A stretch of DNA of 33,818 nucleotides, from contig JBJEDY010000064.1 of assembly GCA_051872535.1 (NCBI GenBank), forward strand, positions 1 to 33,818, in the 5' to 3' direction. Source of the DNA: CAOJBM01 sp051872535 (GTDB lineage: Bacteria; Bacillota_I; Bacilli_A; RF39; UBA660). Each line of letters opens with the position of its first letter. The stretch's first letter is position 1. Below, in pieces: positions 1 to 7,928 of this stretch. A model generated the notes under the pieces. That model worked only from the letters and a program-made list of their open reading frames with translations, made no database searches and was not told where the DNA came from. Made by a program: the position numbers and the translations under genes.

Positions 1-679
1 TTGCTCCTTTATATCCTGTTTCAAACTTTCCTACCCATATTCCATTTACATCTAATGAGATAAAAGCAGGATGAGTCATATATTCACCATTTGTACAATT
101 TCCACTTTCTCCACTTGTCATTGGAGTTGCACACGATACTCCTTCTTCATCAATAGTGTTTGTTGTATCAAATACGATATCTATAGAATGAGCAAGTCTT
201 AATGCTGTTTTTGTATCTGTAGTTGATTCAACATTCCATAATCTATATTTATACTTAGGTATCCATACAAAGTATGATTGTATATTGTCTTCTGGTATTG
301 TATCGCCATTATTATATGTTTGGGTTTTATCTTCTAATATAACAGCATTTGCCCACTTTTTTTCGCAATAACTATACCACTTAGTACTAGTATCAGCTTT
401 TGTTACTGTTCCATCATCTGCTATTGTTACTGGGATTAAATCTCCACTTATTACTGGAGATGTAGTTGGTTCACTACAATTATTAACTCCACTACCTATT
501 CCACTATCTAACTTATCATATAGTTCATTTAAACTATCACTAACATTTGTTTTTTCTGTTTTACTACTACTAAATGTTATATTATTGGCACTTGTTACTA
601 ATGCTGCTGTTACTGTTAGAGATGATATTAATAAAACAACTACTCCTAAAATAATTATATTTTTGGCTTTACTATGCAC
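1..679 (-). CDS. Membrane-anchored surface protein with FGE/C-type-lectin-like domain, partial (3' end outside window)
   Basis: A reading frame opens at a GTG (677-679) and runs without a stop off the left edge, giving about 226 residues. The start is supported by AAGGA nine bases upstream. The N-terminus is a short basic stretch followed by a hydrophobic segment (residues ~6-30), so the protein is probably membrane anchored or exported. A linker with Ser/Thr and a short 'SLNELYDKL' helix follows. From about residue 75 it matches the C-terminal gene at 32613-33818 very closely, sharing FVWIPKYKY, YMTHPAF and GIWVGKFETGYKGA. By that match it should continue for about 250 residues into an FGE-sulfatase/C-type-lectin-like domain. 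Function unknown; surface adhesion or ligand binding is inferred. It lies downstream of the yqxA-like gene but behind a terminator. Confidence 0.8.
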   Translation of the reverse strand, partial: MHSKAKNIIILGVVVLLISSLTVTAALVTSANNITFSSSKTEKTNVSDSLNELYDKLDSGIGSGVNNCSEPTTSPVISGDLIPVTIADDGTVTKADTSTKWYSYCEKKWANAVILEDKTQTYNNGDTIPEDNIQSYFVWIPKYKYRLWNVESTTDTKTALRLAHSIDIVFDTTNTIDEEGVSCATPMTSGESGNCTNGEYMTHPAFISLDVNGIWVGKFETGYKGA

Positions 680-720
680 AATACCACGTCCTTACTTTAC
701 ATTTTCTATTGGTATTGTAC
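676..720 (-). promoter_or_regulatory. Inverted repeat over the start codon of the left surface protein
   Basis: On the transcribed strand GTACAATACC (720-711) can pair with GGTATTGTGC (685-676), ten pairs with one G-U. The 3' arm contains the GTG start codon, while the AAGGA ribosome-binding site sits in the 25-nt loop. It could limit translation initiation. The pairing is seen in the sequence; its function is inferred. It forms in RNA only if the transcript begins at or before 720. Confidence 0.4.
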
Positions 721-738
721 CCCCCAGGTCTTTGTCAA
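714..738 (-). promoter_or_regulatory. Candidate promoter with a G6 tract in the spacer
   Basis: On the minus strand TTGACA (738-733) is followed by TACAAT (719-714). The spacer is only 13 bp and ends in six G residues (725-720). The normal spacing is 16-18 bp. Homopolymer tracts between -35 and -10 boxes are a known phase-variation device, and this one stands in front of a surface-protein gene in an AT-rich genome. A different promoter may be used instead. Confidence 0.35.
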
Positions 739-739
739 G

Positions 740-757
740 TTGACATTTTTATGTCAA
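740..757. promoter_or_regulatory. Perfect 7-bp palindrome, possible operator
   Basis: TTGACAT-TTTT-ATGTCAA is a perfect inverted repeat next to the -35-like TTGACA of the surface-protein gene. It has the size of a dimeric repressor site. No regulator is identified, and it is too far from a T-run to be a good terminator. Confidence 0.35.
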
Positions 758-789
758 ATAAAAAAGAGATTAAGAAAAGTATTTCTTAA
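758..789 (-). terminator. Intrinsic terminator after the spoIIP operon
   Basis: On the minus strand an 8-bp perfect stem (TTAAGAAA/TTTCTTAA, 770-789) is followed by CTCTTTTTTATTT. The stem overlaps the last codons of the yqxA-like gene. Confidence 0.75.
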
Positions 790-1099
790 TTAATTTAGTA
801 GTACCATTAATACATTTACCCATTATGTTGGAAACATTATCAGAAATTTTAACTGCAAAATCTGATAATGGTGATGAATAATCATAATGAGTTTCTTCAA
901 GATAGTCTTTTATATCCACTTCATTGCCATTTTTTACATCATTTTCAAATTCTTTTATTTTTTCTTCTGTGAGAATGGCTTTTTTTAAGTTTTCTCTTTC
1001 ATAATGACCATTTTCGACTGAAATAAATAACGCTATATAAACAATAAAGAGAACAAATAAAGTCCGCCAAAACAAATGATATTTATTTTCTTTTTTCAT
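770..1099 (-). CDS. YqxA-like small membrane protein (sporulation-linked)
   Basis: A 109-residue protein with one N-terminal membrane segment (about residues 10-27) and a charged, helical remainder ending in an amphipathic C-terminus. Its start overlaps the end of spoIIP by 4 nt (ATGA), so the two are translationally coupled. In Bacillus the order gpr-spoIIP-yqxA places YqxA, a small single-pass protein of about this length (DUF3679), in the same position. I call it YqxA-like from position, size and topology. Sequence similarity by eye is weak, and the function of YqxA is unknown. Confidence 0.6.
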   Translation of the reverse strand: MKKENKYHLFWRTLFVLFIVYIALFISVENGHYERENLKKAILTEEKIKEFENDVKNGNEVDIKDYLEETHYDYSSPLSDFAVKISDNVSNIMGKCINGTTKLIKKYFS

Positions 1100-2067
1100 A
1101 AAACATCTTCCTCGATCACTTCAGATAAAATTTTTGACAAAACTTCAATTGTATTACTTACTTCTTCAATATCATTTTCTTGAGCACCTAATTCTATTAA
1201 GATAGTTCGGGAATTAAAATTCTGATTATATATACCATTACTTCCGGAACCAGTTCTTAAAAATATTCCCCTTGATAAAGTTGGATTTTCACTTTTTATT
1301 TTGTCGTTTATTTTTGTAACAAATTTTAAATTTTCATCATATTTATCGGCATCTTTACCTACAACAAATAAAATTTTTGCATAAGATTTTTCATTAATTA
1401 TTGCTGTTGTAGCACTTTTAGGTGCTGAATCACGATGAAGATCTATGAAGTATATTAAAGATGGATTTTCTTCTTTAGCTTTTTCCATTAGAAGACGACT
1501 TGCACGATAAGATTTTGCATAATTCCAGTTATTTTCCTCTCTAATTTTGGCCATATTCTCAGTTTCCACTATTGTTGGTATTTCTAAATTATTAAGTTTT
1601 TCTTGTAAAATATAACTAGCAATCATAACAGTTGGTGTAATACTATATGACTCTTTATAAGACATTTTATATTCTTCTGTTTGATGTGTACTATATATAT
1701 AAACTAGAGGTTTACTTACATCAAACTTTTCTTTTTGTTCCTCTTCCGTTACAGGTTCTGTATTAAGAACAACTTCTGTTCTTTCATTATCTATTTCTTC
1801 ATCACTTTTAATCATATTATTGAAATTGTAGTTTAAAAGATTGAGAGGTTGTTTTAGATTAACAGTAAAAACATCCTCCATATTATCTTGATTTATTTTT
1901 AAATTATTATTTAGTAATAAATCGACTAATTTTATATTATTAGTTTGTTTTTTAAAGATTGTATTAAATAAAAAGTTTATACACAAATAAAAACTAACAA
2001 TAGTTATTAATATAAATAAAAATAACTTATTATTTTTCTTTTTGCGACTTTTAAATCTTTTCTTCAT
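1096..2067 (-). CDS. spoIIP: Stage II sporulation protein P (peptidoglycan amidase/endopeptidase)
   Basis: SpoIIP works with SpoIID and SpoIIM to degrade septal peptidoglycan during engulfment. The 323-residue protein has a basic N-terminus, one membrane anchor (about residues 14-35), a low-complexity linker and a C-terminal SpoIIP domain from about residue 118. Family motifs are clear: STHQTEEY (126-133), FIDLHRD (207-213) and IELGAQEN (291-298), which hold the His and Glu ligands expected for the zinc amidase. It follows gpr by about 50 nt and overlaps the yqxA-like gene, as in Bacillus. Expression by a mother-cell or forespore sigma factor is expected, but no convincing separate promoter was seen. 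Confidence 0.93.
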   Translation of the reverse strand: MKKRFKSRKKKNNKLFLFILITIVSFYLCINFLFNTIFKKQTNNIKLVDLLLNNNLKINQDNMEDVFTVNLKQPLNLLNYNFNNMIKSDEEIDNERTEVVLNTEPVTEEEQKEKFDVSKPLVYIYSTHQTEEYKMSYKESYSITPTVMIASYILQEKLNNLEIPTIVETENMAKIREENNWNYAKSYRASRLLMEKAKEENPSLIYFIDLHRDSAPKSATTAIINEKSYAKILFVVGKDADKYDENLKFVTKINDKIKSENPTLSRGIFLRTGSGSNGIYNQNFNSRTILIELGAQENDIEEVSNTIEVLSKILSEVIEEDVL

Positions 2068-2117
2068 ATTATCACCAATTATAAAATACTATAACGCTGA
2101 TAAAATATATGTCGAAA

Positions 2118-2825
2118 TTAGTTATTTAGAAATAATTTATTTAAAGATTCAGAAATTACATCACTAATACTTTCAATTACTTCATTTATATTAGGTAAAG
2201 TTAAAGAAATATTAGTATCATAAAAAACTAAAGGTACTCCTATTGATATAATAGGAAGATTAAAAGTTTTTTTATTTATTTCCCTAAAAGTACTTAAATT
2301 CTGACCAGCAATAATTCCTTCATCATTAATTTCTACCATTTTATTTAAATTTTCTTTGGCAGTTGTACTTAAAGAATCAATAAAGATTAAAATACTAGGT
2401 TTTATATCATCTACGAGCATTTTTATTAATTTAAAGGAATTAATTCCTGTTTTATACATAATATTAGGAGTAAAGATAGTTATTTTAGGAATTGTAATAA
2501 AATCTTCCATATGATTAGTAGCAATTAGTTTATCTGCTGTTATTGGTCCTAAAGAATCAGCAATGATACTTTTATTGCCAAGACCAATGACTAATATTTT
2601 GGCATTTTTGTTAGTTCCATTCTTTTTTAAAAGATTATCTATTGCATTTTCAATCTTTTTTATTAATAATTTACGTTTTTTTATTAAAGTTATATCATCA
2701 TATTTAATAATATAGTAATCCCCTTCAGAACGTTTATAATCTTTTTTATTACTTTCATTAATTGAAATTTTACCTTTCTTATCCATTATGGATTTAGCTG
2801 CATCATAAATTAATTTTTGTTTCAT
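2118..2825 (-). CDS. gpr: Germination protease Gpr, short form
   Basis: Gpr degrades the DNA-protecting small acid-soluble spore proteins during germination. The core motifs fit the family: VIGLGN followed by ADSLGP (family TPDALGP) and IFIDSLS (family IAIDALA), which carry the two Asp residues implicated in catalysis, then ISIGVP. At 235 residues it is much shorter than the B. subtilis protein (about 370). It lacks the usual N-terminal RTDLA-type segment and most of the region after IGVP. AAAGGTG lies just before the ATG. No SASP gene occurs in the window. The identity is sound; whether a zymogen propeptide exists is unclear. Confidence 0.87.
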   Translation of the reverse strand: MKQKLIYDAAKSIMDKKGKISINESNKKDYKRSEGDYYIIKYDDITLIKKRKLLIKKIENAIDNLLKKNGTNKNAKILVIGLGNKSIIADSLGPITADKLIATNHMEDFITIPKITIFTPNIMYKTGINSFKLIKMLVDDIKPSILIFIDSLSTTAKENLNKMVEINDEGIIAGQNLSTFREINKKTFNLPIISIGVPLVFYDTNISLTLPNINEVIESISDVISESLNKLFLNN

Positions 2826-2842
2826 ATTATTTCACCTTTTTA

Positions 2843-2872
2843 TATTATGGCAAAGATATATATTATTATTAC
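2843..2872 (-). promoter_or_regulatory. Candidate forespore (sigma-F/G type) promoter for gpr
   Basis: On the minus strand GTAATA (2872-2867), a 17-bp spacer and CATAATA (2849-2843) resemble the sigma-G/F pattern (TGmATA, CATnnTA). B. subtilis gpr uses these sigma factors. The -10 fits well; the -35 matches only partly. Confidence 0.4.
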
Positions 2873-2901
2873 TTGCAAAATCAACATTATCTTGGTATAA
2901 T
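2873..2901 (+). promoter_or_regulatory. Sigma-A promoter for rpsT
   Basis: TTGCAA (2873-2878), a 17-bp spacer and TATAAT (2896-2901) lie about 30 bp before the rpsT start. Confidence 0.8.
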
Positions 2902-2932
2902 CTTTAATGTATTTAAGGAAGGAGCGGAAAGT

Positions 2933-3196
2933 ATGCCTAATATTAAGAGTTCTAAAAAAGCTGTTAAAGTTATAGCTAAAAAAACTGATGCTAATCATGA
3001 ATTAAAAGCAAGAGTTAAAAATTGTATCAAAAATTGTGAAAAAGCTATTGCTTCAAAAGACGTAGAAGCTGCTTCAAAAGCTGTTAAGAATGTTCAAAAA
3101 AATATTGATAAAGCCGCAAGTAAAGGGCTAATCAAAAAGAATACAGCTGATAGACAAAAAGCTAGATTATGTAAAAAAGTAAAAGATATGAAGTAG
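2933..3196 (+). CDS. rpsT: Small ribosomal subunit protein bS20
   Basis: S20 binds 16S rRNA early in 30S assembly. The 87-residue protein begins MPNIKSSKKA, the typical S20 N-terminus, and is Lys/Ala-rich throughout, with the usual helical ending (ADRQKARLCKKV). An in-frame ATG lies 60 nt upstream, but the start chosen here has AAGGAAGGAG eight bases before it and matches family length. It has its own promoter and terminator, so it is a single-gene unit, divergent from gpr as in many Firmicutes. Confidence 0.95.
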   Translation: MPNIKSSKKAVKVIAKKTDANHELKARVKNCIKNCEKAIASKDVEAASKAVKNVQKNIDKAASKGLIKKNTADRQKARLCKKVKDMK

Positions 3197-3216
3197 TTGT
3201 ATACTTCTTTTTTTTA
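3190..3216 (+). terminator. Terminator of rpsT
   Basis: Stem GAAGTA/TACTTC (3190-3195 with 3202-3207) followed by a run of eight or more T. The stop codon TAG lies partly in the stem. Confidence 0.8.
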
Positions 3217-3242
3217 TGATACCATTAATATAGGTGATAATA

Positions 3243-4163
3243 GTGAAAGTAATTAGATTTCTTATTATACCTGTTATTATGATAGGTATTTTGATATATG
3301 TTCTATACAATTTAAATGATATTTCTGATTCTGTTAGTGCTTATTTGAAAGATAAACCAGAATTAGTTATTCTTCCTAGTAATGAATATACTAAAGATGA
3401 TAAATATTTATTTTTACAACCTAATAATGATTATGTACCTCATAGCTATCAAGATATAATTAATATATTTTATAGTGCTATAAATAATGGTTGGAAAAAC
3501 TTCACATTCTATTGTCCAGACGAATATATTGATTGTATAAATGATGTTAAAGAAATTAGTGATGATAATAGTCTTCTTACTCATATCAACAATTATACTC
3601 ATCCATATAATAATTTTATTAATTTTAAAACAATCTTTTCAGAATCTGGAGAAGTTACAATTAAATTAGAATACTTATATAACGAAGATATGATTAAAGA
3701 GATCAATAAAGTTGTAGAAGATATTATAAATTCAAAAATAACTCCTAATATGGATGATGAAACAAAAATTTTAACTATTCATGATTATATTATTAATACA
3801 ACTCAATATGATGTAGAAAAAAATGAAACTGGAAAAAGTAATTATCATTCCAATATTGCTTATGGAGCATTGATTGAACATTATGCAATATGTGGTGGTT
3901 ATGCTGATGCTATGGCAATATTCTTAACAAAAATGGGATATAAAAATTACAAGATAGCTAGTACATCACATGTATGGAATGCAGTATATTTAAATGGTAA
4001 GTGGTTACATTTAGATTTAACTTGGGATGATCCAGTTAGTGAAAAAGGAGTTAATTATTTATATCACAAGTATTTTTTAGTTGATAATGATGGTTTAATA
4101 AAAGCAGATGGTACATTAAATAATCATACATTTGATAAATCAATATATTTAGAGTTCAAATAA
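3243..4163 (+). CDS. Membrane-anchored transglutaminase-like cysteine protein
   Basis: About 306 residues. The GTG at 3243 is preferred over the in-frame GTG at 3234 because AGGTGA lies five bases before it. A short basic start leads into one membrane segment (about residues 5-24), so the bulk is extracytoplasmic. The C-terminal half is a transglutaminase-like domain with the catalytic triad visible: Cys217 in AICGGYADA, His243 in TSHVWNAVY and Asp258 in HLDLTWDD. In bacteria this fold is mostly a protease, peptidase or cross-linking domain acting on wall or secreted proteins. The substrate is unknown. It stands alone between rpsT and convergent miaA. A role in the spore or cell envelope would be a guess. 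Confidence 0.8.
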   Translation: MKVIRFLIIPVIMIGILIYVLYNLNDISDSVSAYLKDKPELVILPSNEYTKDDKYLFLQPNNDYVPHSYQDIINIFYSAINNGWKNFTFYCPDEYIDCINDVKEISDDNSLLTHINNYTHPYNNFINFKTIFSESGEVTIKLEYLYNEDMIKEINKVVEDIINSKITPNMDDETKILTIHDYIINTTQYDVEKNETGKSNYHSNIAYGALIEHYAICGGYADAMAIFLTKMGYKNYKIASTSHVWNAVYLNGKWLHLDLTWDDPVSEKGVNYLYHKYFLVDNDGLIKADGTLNNHTFDKSIYLEFK

Positions 4164-4190
4164 AAATTATAGAATAGTCTATAATTTTTT
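4164..4190. terminator. Bidirectional terminator between the transglutaminase gene and miaA
   Basis: A 10-bp perfect stem AAATTATAGA/TCTATAATTT (4164-4187, loop ATAG) is flanked by A-rich and T-rich sequence, so it serves both convergent genes. The miaA stop codon (4179-4181) lies inside the stem. Confidence 0.75.
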
Positions 4191-5057
4191 GTTTGCTTCT
4201 ATATACTCCACAATTTCATTTATCGTATTTTGAAAATTATCAAAATCTACATCAAACCATTTAACATCTAATTGATTATTAAAATAAGTATATTGTCTTT
4301 TTGCATAATTACGTGAGTTTTGTTTAATTATTTCAATTGTTTCTGTTAAAGTCTTTTTATTATCAAAGAAATCATAAAATTCTTTGTAACCAATTCCAGT
4401 CATTAAAGATTTACTTTTAATTCCTTTTAAATAAAATGGTTTTACTTCATCAATGACATCAATCGCTATATCATCAAATCTTTCATTAATACGTTTATAC
4501 AATGTATCTCTATCGGTTGTTAAACCAATTAACAAAACATCATCATATAAAAGTTTATAGTCGTCTTGATTAGAAAATGTTCCATTTTCTAATTTTGTTA
4601 AAAGTCTTTCATTTCTTCTTCGATTGCTTTTATCATTTACAGCTACTTCATAACTTTCTATTTTATTAACCAATTCTTCATCACTTAAATCAACATAGTT
4701 ATTGTACGTTATTTCTTCATCACTAAAACTAAGATCATACAAAGCTGCTTTTATATAGTAACCAGTACCACCAACAATTATTGGGATATGCCCTTTACTT
4801 TTTATTTCTTTTATTTTTGCTCTTGCATCTTTTTGATAATCACAGACGCTATACTCTTCTTCAACATTTTTTATGCTGAGTAAATGATGAGGAATATTAC
4901 TCATTTCTTGTTTAGTTACTTTTGCACTACCAATATCTAATCCTTTGTATATTTGAACTGAATCTGCATTTATTACTTCCCCATTGTATATTTTAGAAAG
5001 AGCTATGCTAGCTTTTGTTTTACCTACTGCGGTTGGCCCTACTATTGCTAATATCAT
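4179..5057 (-). CDS. miaA: tRNA dimethylallyltransferase MiaA
   Basis: MiaA transfers a dimethylallyl group to N6 of A37 in tRNAs that read UNN codons. The 292-residue protein starts with the P-loop GPTAVGKT (7-14), followed by NADSVQIYKGLDIGSAK and the VGGTGYY motif, all typical of MiaA. Length is close to the usual ~300. It is in the mutL direction, but a terminator-like hairpin sits between them and a TATAAT (minus strand, 5085-5080) lies just upstream with AGAGGTG as ribosome-binding site, so it may be transcribed separately. Confidence 0.96.
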   Translation of the reverse strand: MILAIVGPTAVGKTKASIALSKIYNGEVINADSVQIYKGLDIGSAKVTKQEMSNIPHHLLSIKNVEEEYSVCDYQKDARAKIKEIKSKGHIPIIVGGTGYYIKAALYDLSFSDEEITYNNYVDLSDEELVNKIESYEVAVNDKSNRRRNERLLTKLENGTFSNQDDYKLLYDDVLLIGLTTDRDTLYKRINERFDDIAIDVIDEVKPFYLKGIKSKSLMTGIGYKEFYDFFDNKKTLTETIEIIKQNSRNYAKRQYTYFNNQLDVKWFDVDFDNFQNTINEIVEYIEANKKL

Positions 5058-5084
5058 AAAAATGCACCTCTTTAACGTATTATA

Positions 5085-5114
5085 GCAAATAAAAAGTAGT
5101 TTTAAAACTACTTT
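5085..5114 (-). terminator. Terminator after mutL
   Basis: Self-complementary sequence at 5093-5114 (arms AAAGTAGT/ACTACTTT) followed on the minus strand by TTTTTATTTGC. The start of the stem touches the mutL stop codon. Confidence 0.6.
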
Positions 5115-6930
5115 AATTCATTACTCTTTTAAACATTTTTTCTAATTCGTAAGTACTAAACTTAACAATTGTTGGTCTACCATGAGCACAATTATATGGA
5201 TTTTTACATTCCATTAGTTCTCGAACAATTTCTTCCATTGATTCAATACTTAATCGAGTATTTGCTCTAACACTCATCTTGCAGGCAATAGTAGCAATTA
5301 ATTTGCGATTAAATTTTATACGATCAAAATTAGCACCAATACTAACTATTTCATCAAATATTTCACGAATGATTTCTTCTTCATGACCAGCAGTGAACCA
5401 TGTTGGATGGGATTTAATTGTAAAAGTATTAATTCCAAATTCTTCTATACTAATTCCTAAATCTAAAATTATATCAATATGTTCCTTTATTTTTAAAAAG
5501 TCTCCACTGTTTAATTCTATATTAATAGGAATTAAAACATCAATTGTGGTAATTTCTTTATTTTTGAATGCTTCTTCGACTATTTCATAATTGACTCTTT
5601 CTTTTGCAGCATGTTGATCTATTAAATATAAACCAAAATCATTTTCACAAACAATATAGGTTCCTAGAATTTGACCAACAACATGTAAATCTAATTTTTT
5701 AAACTTCGGATTTAACATACGCTCTTTAATTGTTGTATAAGTATTTTCTTCTTCATTTATTTGTAAATGCATTTTATTTTCTTGTTGTTTTTCATCTTCA
5801 ATTTTTTCAAACAAACTTATTTCCTGATAGTCTTCTTTTATATCGACAGAAGGTCCATCATTTACTTCACTAGCTTTTAAAGAAGAGGTCATTGTACTAG
5901 GTAAAGATATCTCTTCTACTTGGTTCTTTATAGCATTTGGTACTAATAATTCTTCATGAAGTTTGTCAGCGATTGTACTTTCAATTAAAGTACATAATTC
6001 ATTTATTTTACTAAACTTAATATCTTGTTTAGTAGGATGGATATTAACATCTATTAAGGTTGGATCTGTATCAATCTTTAAAACTACAACAGGATATTTA
6101 ATAGCTGGTTTATAATTAAAGTAAGCTTCATTAATTGCTTTATTTACTTCATTATTTCTTACTACACGACCATTTACTATTGTAATGATATAATTTCGTG
6201 TTGATTTTAATATTTCTGGTTTGCAAATAAATCCATAGATATCATAATCATCATTAGAGTTTTTTATTTCAAGCATTTTACTTGATACTTGTAGACCAAA
6301 TATTTCATGAATAGTTTTTAAAAGATTGCCACTTCCACTAGTTTTAACAACTGTATTACCGTTATTTGTTAATTCAAAGCGAATATCTGGATAAGATAAT
6401 GCTAATCTTTCTATGAACGATACAGAATTAGCTAATTCGGATTGTTCACTTTTTAAATACTTTAATCTAGCTGGAGTATTATAGAAAAGATTTTTTACTT
6501 CAATACTAGTTCCTTTTTGAGCTTGAAATTCAACATTTTCCAATACTTTTCCACCTTTTATATTGATTTTAGTACCAATATTACCAGTCGATGTAATTAT
6601 TTCAACTTCAGAAACGGATGCAATTGATGGTAAAGCTTCACCACGAAATCCTAAAGTATTGATAAAAAACAAATCATTTTCATTTATGAGTTTACTTGTT
6701 GCGTGACGCTCAAAAGCTAGAAGAGCATCTTCTTTATCCATTCCGACACCATTATCAGTCACCTTAATACTTTTTATTCCACTAGATATTAAATCAACAC
6801 GAATGGAATCGGATTTAGCATCAATACTATTTTCAACTAATTCTTTTACAATTGATGCGCATTTTTCTACTACTTCTCCAGCAGCAATTTTATTAGCTAA
6901 ACTTTCACTCATTATTTTAATTTTACTCAT
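5113..6930 (-). CDS. mutL: DNA mismatch repair protein MutL
   Basis: MutL couples MutS mismatch recognition to strand incision. The 605-residue protein has an N-terminal GHKL ATPase (IAAGEVVEK, DNGVGMD, TLGFRGEALPSI), a long polar linker and a C-terminal endonuclease domain. The endonuclease motif DQHAAKERVNYE (438-449) fits DQHA(x)2E(x)4E, and the CAHGRP motif (581-586) replaces the more common CPHGRP, so it should nick DNA itself, as expected without MutH. The gene follows yqeH by 8 nt. mutS, normally next to mutL, is not in the window. Confidence 0.96.
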   Translation of the reverse strand: MSKIKIMSESLANKIAAGEVVEKCASIVKELVENSIDAKSDSIRVDLISSGIKSIKVTDNGVGMDKEDALLAFERHATSKLINENDLFFINTLGFRGEALPSIASVSEVEIITSTGNIGTKINIKGGKVLENVEFQAQKGTSIEVKNLFYNTPARLKYLKSEQSELANSVSFIERLALSYPDIRFELTNNGNTVVKTSGSGNLLKTIHEIFGLQVSSKMLEIKNSNDDYDIYGFICKPEILKSTRNYIITIVNGRVVRNNEVNKAINEAYFNYKPAIKYPVVVLKIDTDPTLIDVNIHPTKQDIKFSKINELCTLIESTIADKLHEELLVPNAIKNQVEEISLPSTMTSSLKASEVNDGPSVDIKEDYQEISLFEKIEDEKQQENKMHLQINEEENTYTTIKERMLNPKFKKLDLHVVGQILGTYIVCENDFGLYLIDQHAAKERVNYEIVEEAFKNKEITTIDVLIPINIELNSGDFLKIKEHIDIILDLGISIEEFGINTFTIKSHPTWFTAGHEEEIIREIFDEIVSIGANFDRIKFNRKLIATIACKMSVRANTRLSIESMEEIVRELMECKNPYNCAHGRPTIVKFSTYELEKMFKRVMN

Positions 6931-6938
6931 ACTACACC

Positions 6939-7928
6939 TCAGAAAGAAGATTTTCTTATCTCTATTAAGTCTTCATTATCTGTAAATATTTCCACTTTGC
7001 ATGCTTTTTTAACATTTATAAAACCTAAACCTTTAATAACAATTTCATTGTTTTCGAAAATATCATAACTATATTTTGAACATTTATTACTTTGTAAAGT
7101 ATGTTTTTTTTCGATACTAAGATTGTTACTCATATAGAATGTAATACTATTATCATTTGTTAAGAAATTAATTATTAATTTATCTTCTATGATAAAACTT
7201 AAATTATTCTTACTTTGATAAGTAATTGGTCTAATAACTTTTTTGGGATTAACTTTTTTTAATAAAGAGTAATCTCCTTTAGAAAAATCATAGTTCGAAT
7301 TAAATCCCGGAGTATCTACTAATATTAGAGAATCACTTATTTTAAACTTAATAAAATCAAGTGTTGTATTGGGATTTAATGATGTTGTTATAGTTTGATC
7401 TTTTATCTCATATTTACTAGCTAGACTATTTATTAAACTACTTTTGCCAGCATTAGTAAAACCAAGTATATAAGCTTCTTGAATATCATTTTCTTTAGCT
7501 ATATTTATTATTTTAGTAATATTTTTTTTACTTGTAGAAGAGATAAATATAATATCATCATCAAAGTCATAAACTTCTTGTAACCAATTAATTATTTTCT
7601 CTTTTTTTAATGATGTAGGTATTACATCTGATTTACTTATTAAAAGAGTTTTTGGTACTTTAATATTTTTAAACATCGTAATTGTTTCGTTATTTAAATT
7701 TAAATAGTCAATTAAAAAGAAAACGTATTTAGCTTTTTTGTTGACTAATGACAACATATCTTTTTCATTGGTAAGAAGTTCTTCTTTAATATTTTCATTA
7801 TAATGCATTATTCTAAAGCAACGCATACAATAACGATCTTCATTTACGGTTTTTTCAGGTATATAACCTACTTTATTTTTATCATTAGATTGAAGAGTGG
7901 CCCCGCAACCAATACATTTTTTAGTCAT
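6939..7928 (-). CDS. yqeH: Ribosome-assembly GTPase YqeH (circularly permuted)
   Basis: YqeH is a GTPase needed for 30S subunit assembly. The 329 residues begin with a treble-clef zinc finger (Cys5, Cys8, Cys34, Cys37). The G4-like motif SKSD (98-101) comes before the P-loop GFTNAGKSS (156-164) and DTPG (205-208), the permuted order (G4-G1-G3) typical of the family. The P-loop Val of NVGKS is Ala here. It overlaps yqeG by 8 nt and is slightly shorter than the Bacillus protein (about 366). Mutations in this gene affect rRNA processing in B. subtilis. Confidence 0.93.
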   Translation of the reverse strand: MTKKCIGCGATLQSNDKNKVGYIPEKTVNEDRYCMRCFRIMHYNENIKEELLTNEKDMLSLVNKKAKYVFFLIDYLNLNNETITMFKNIKVPKTLLISKSDVIPTSLKKEKIINWLQEVYDFDDDIIFISSTSKKNITKIINIAKENDIQEAYILGFTNAGKSSLINSLASKYEIKDQTITTSLNPNTTLDFIKFKISDSLILVDTPGFNSNYDFSKGDYSLLKKVNPKKVIRPITYQSKNNLSFIIEDKLIINFLTNDNSITFYMSNNLSIEKKHTLQSNKCSKYSYDIFENNEIVIKGLGFINVKKACKVEIFTDNEDLIEIRKSSF

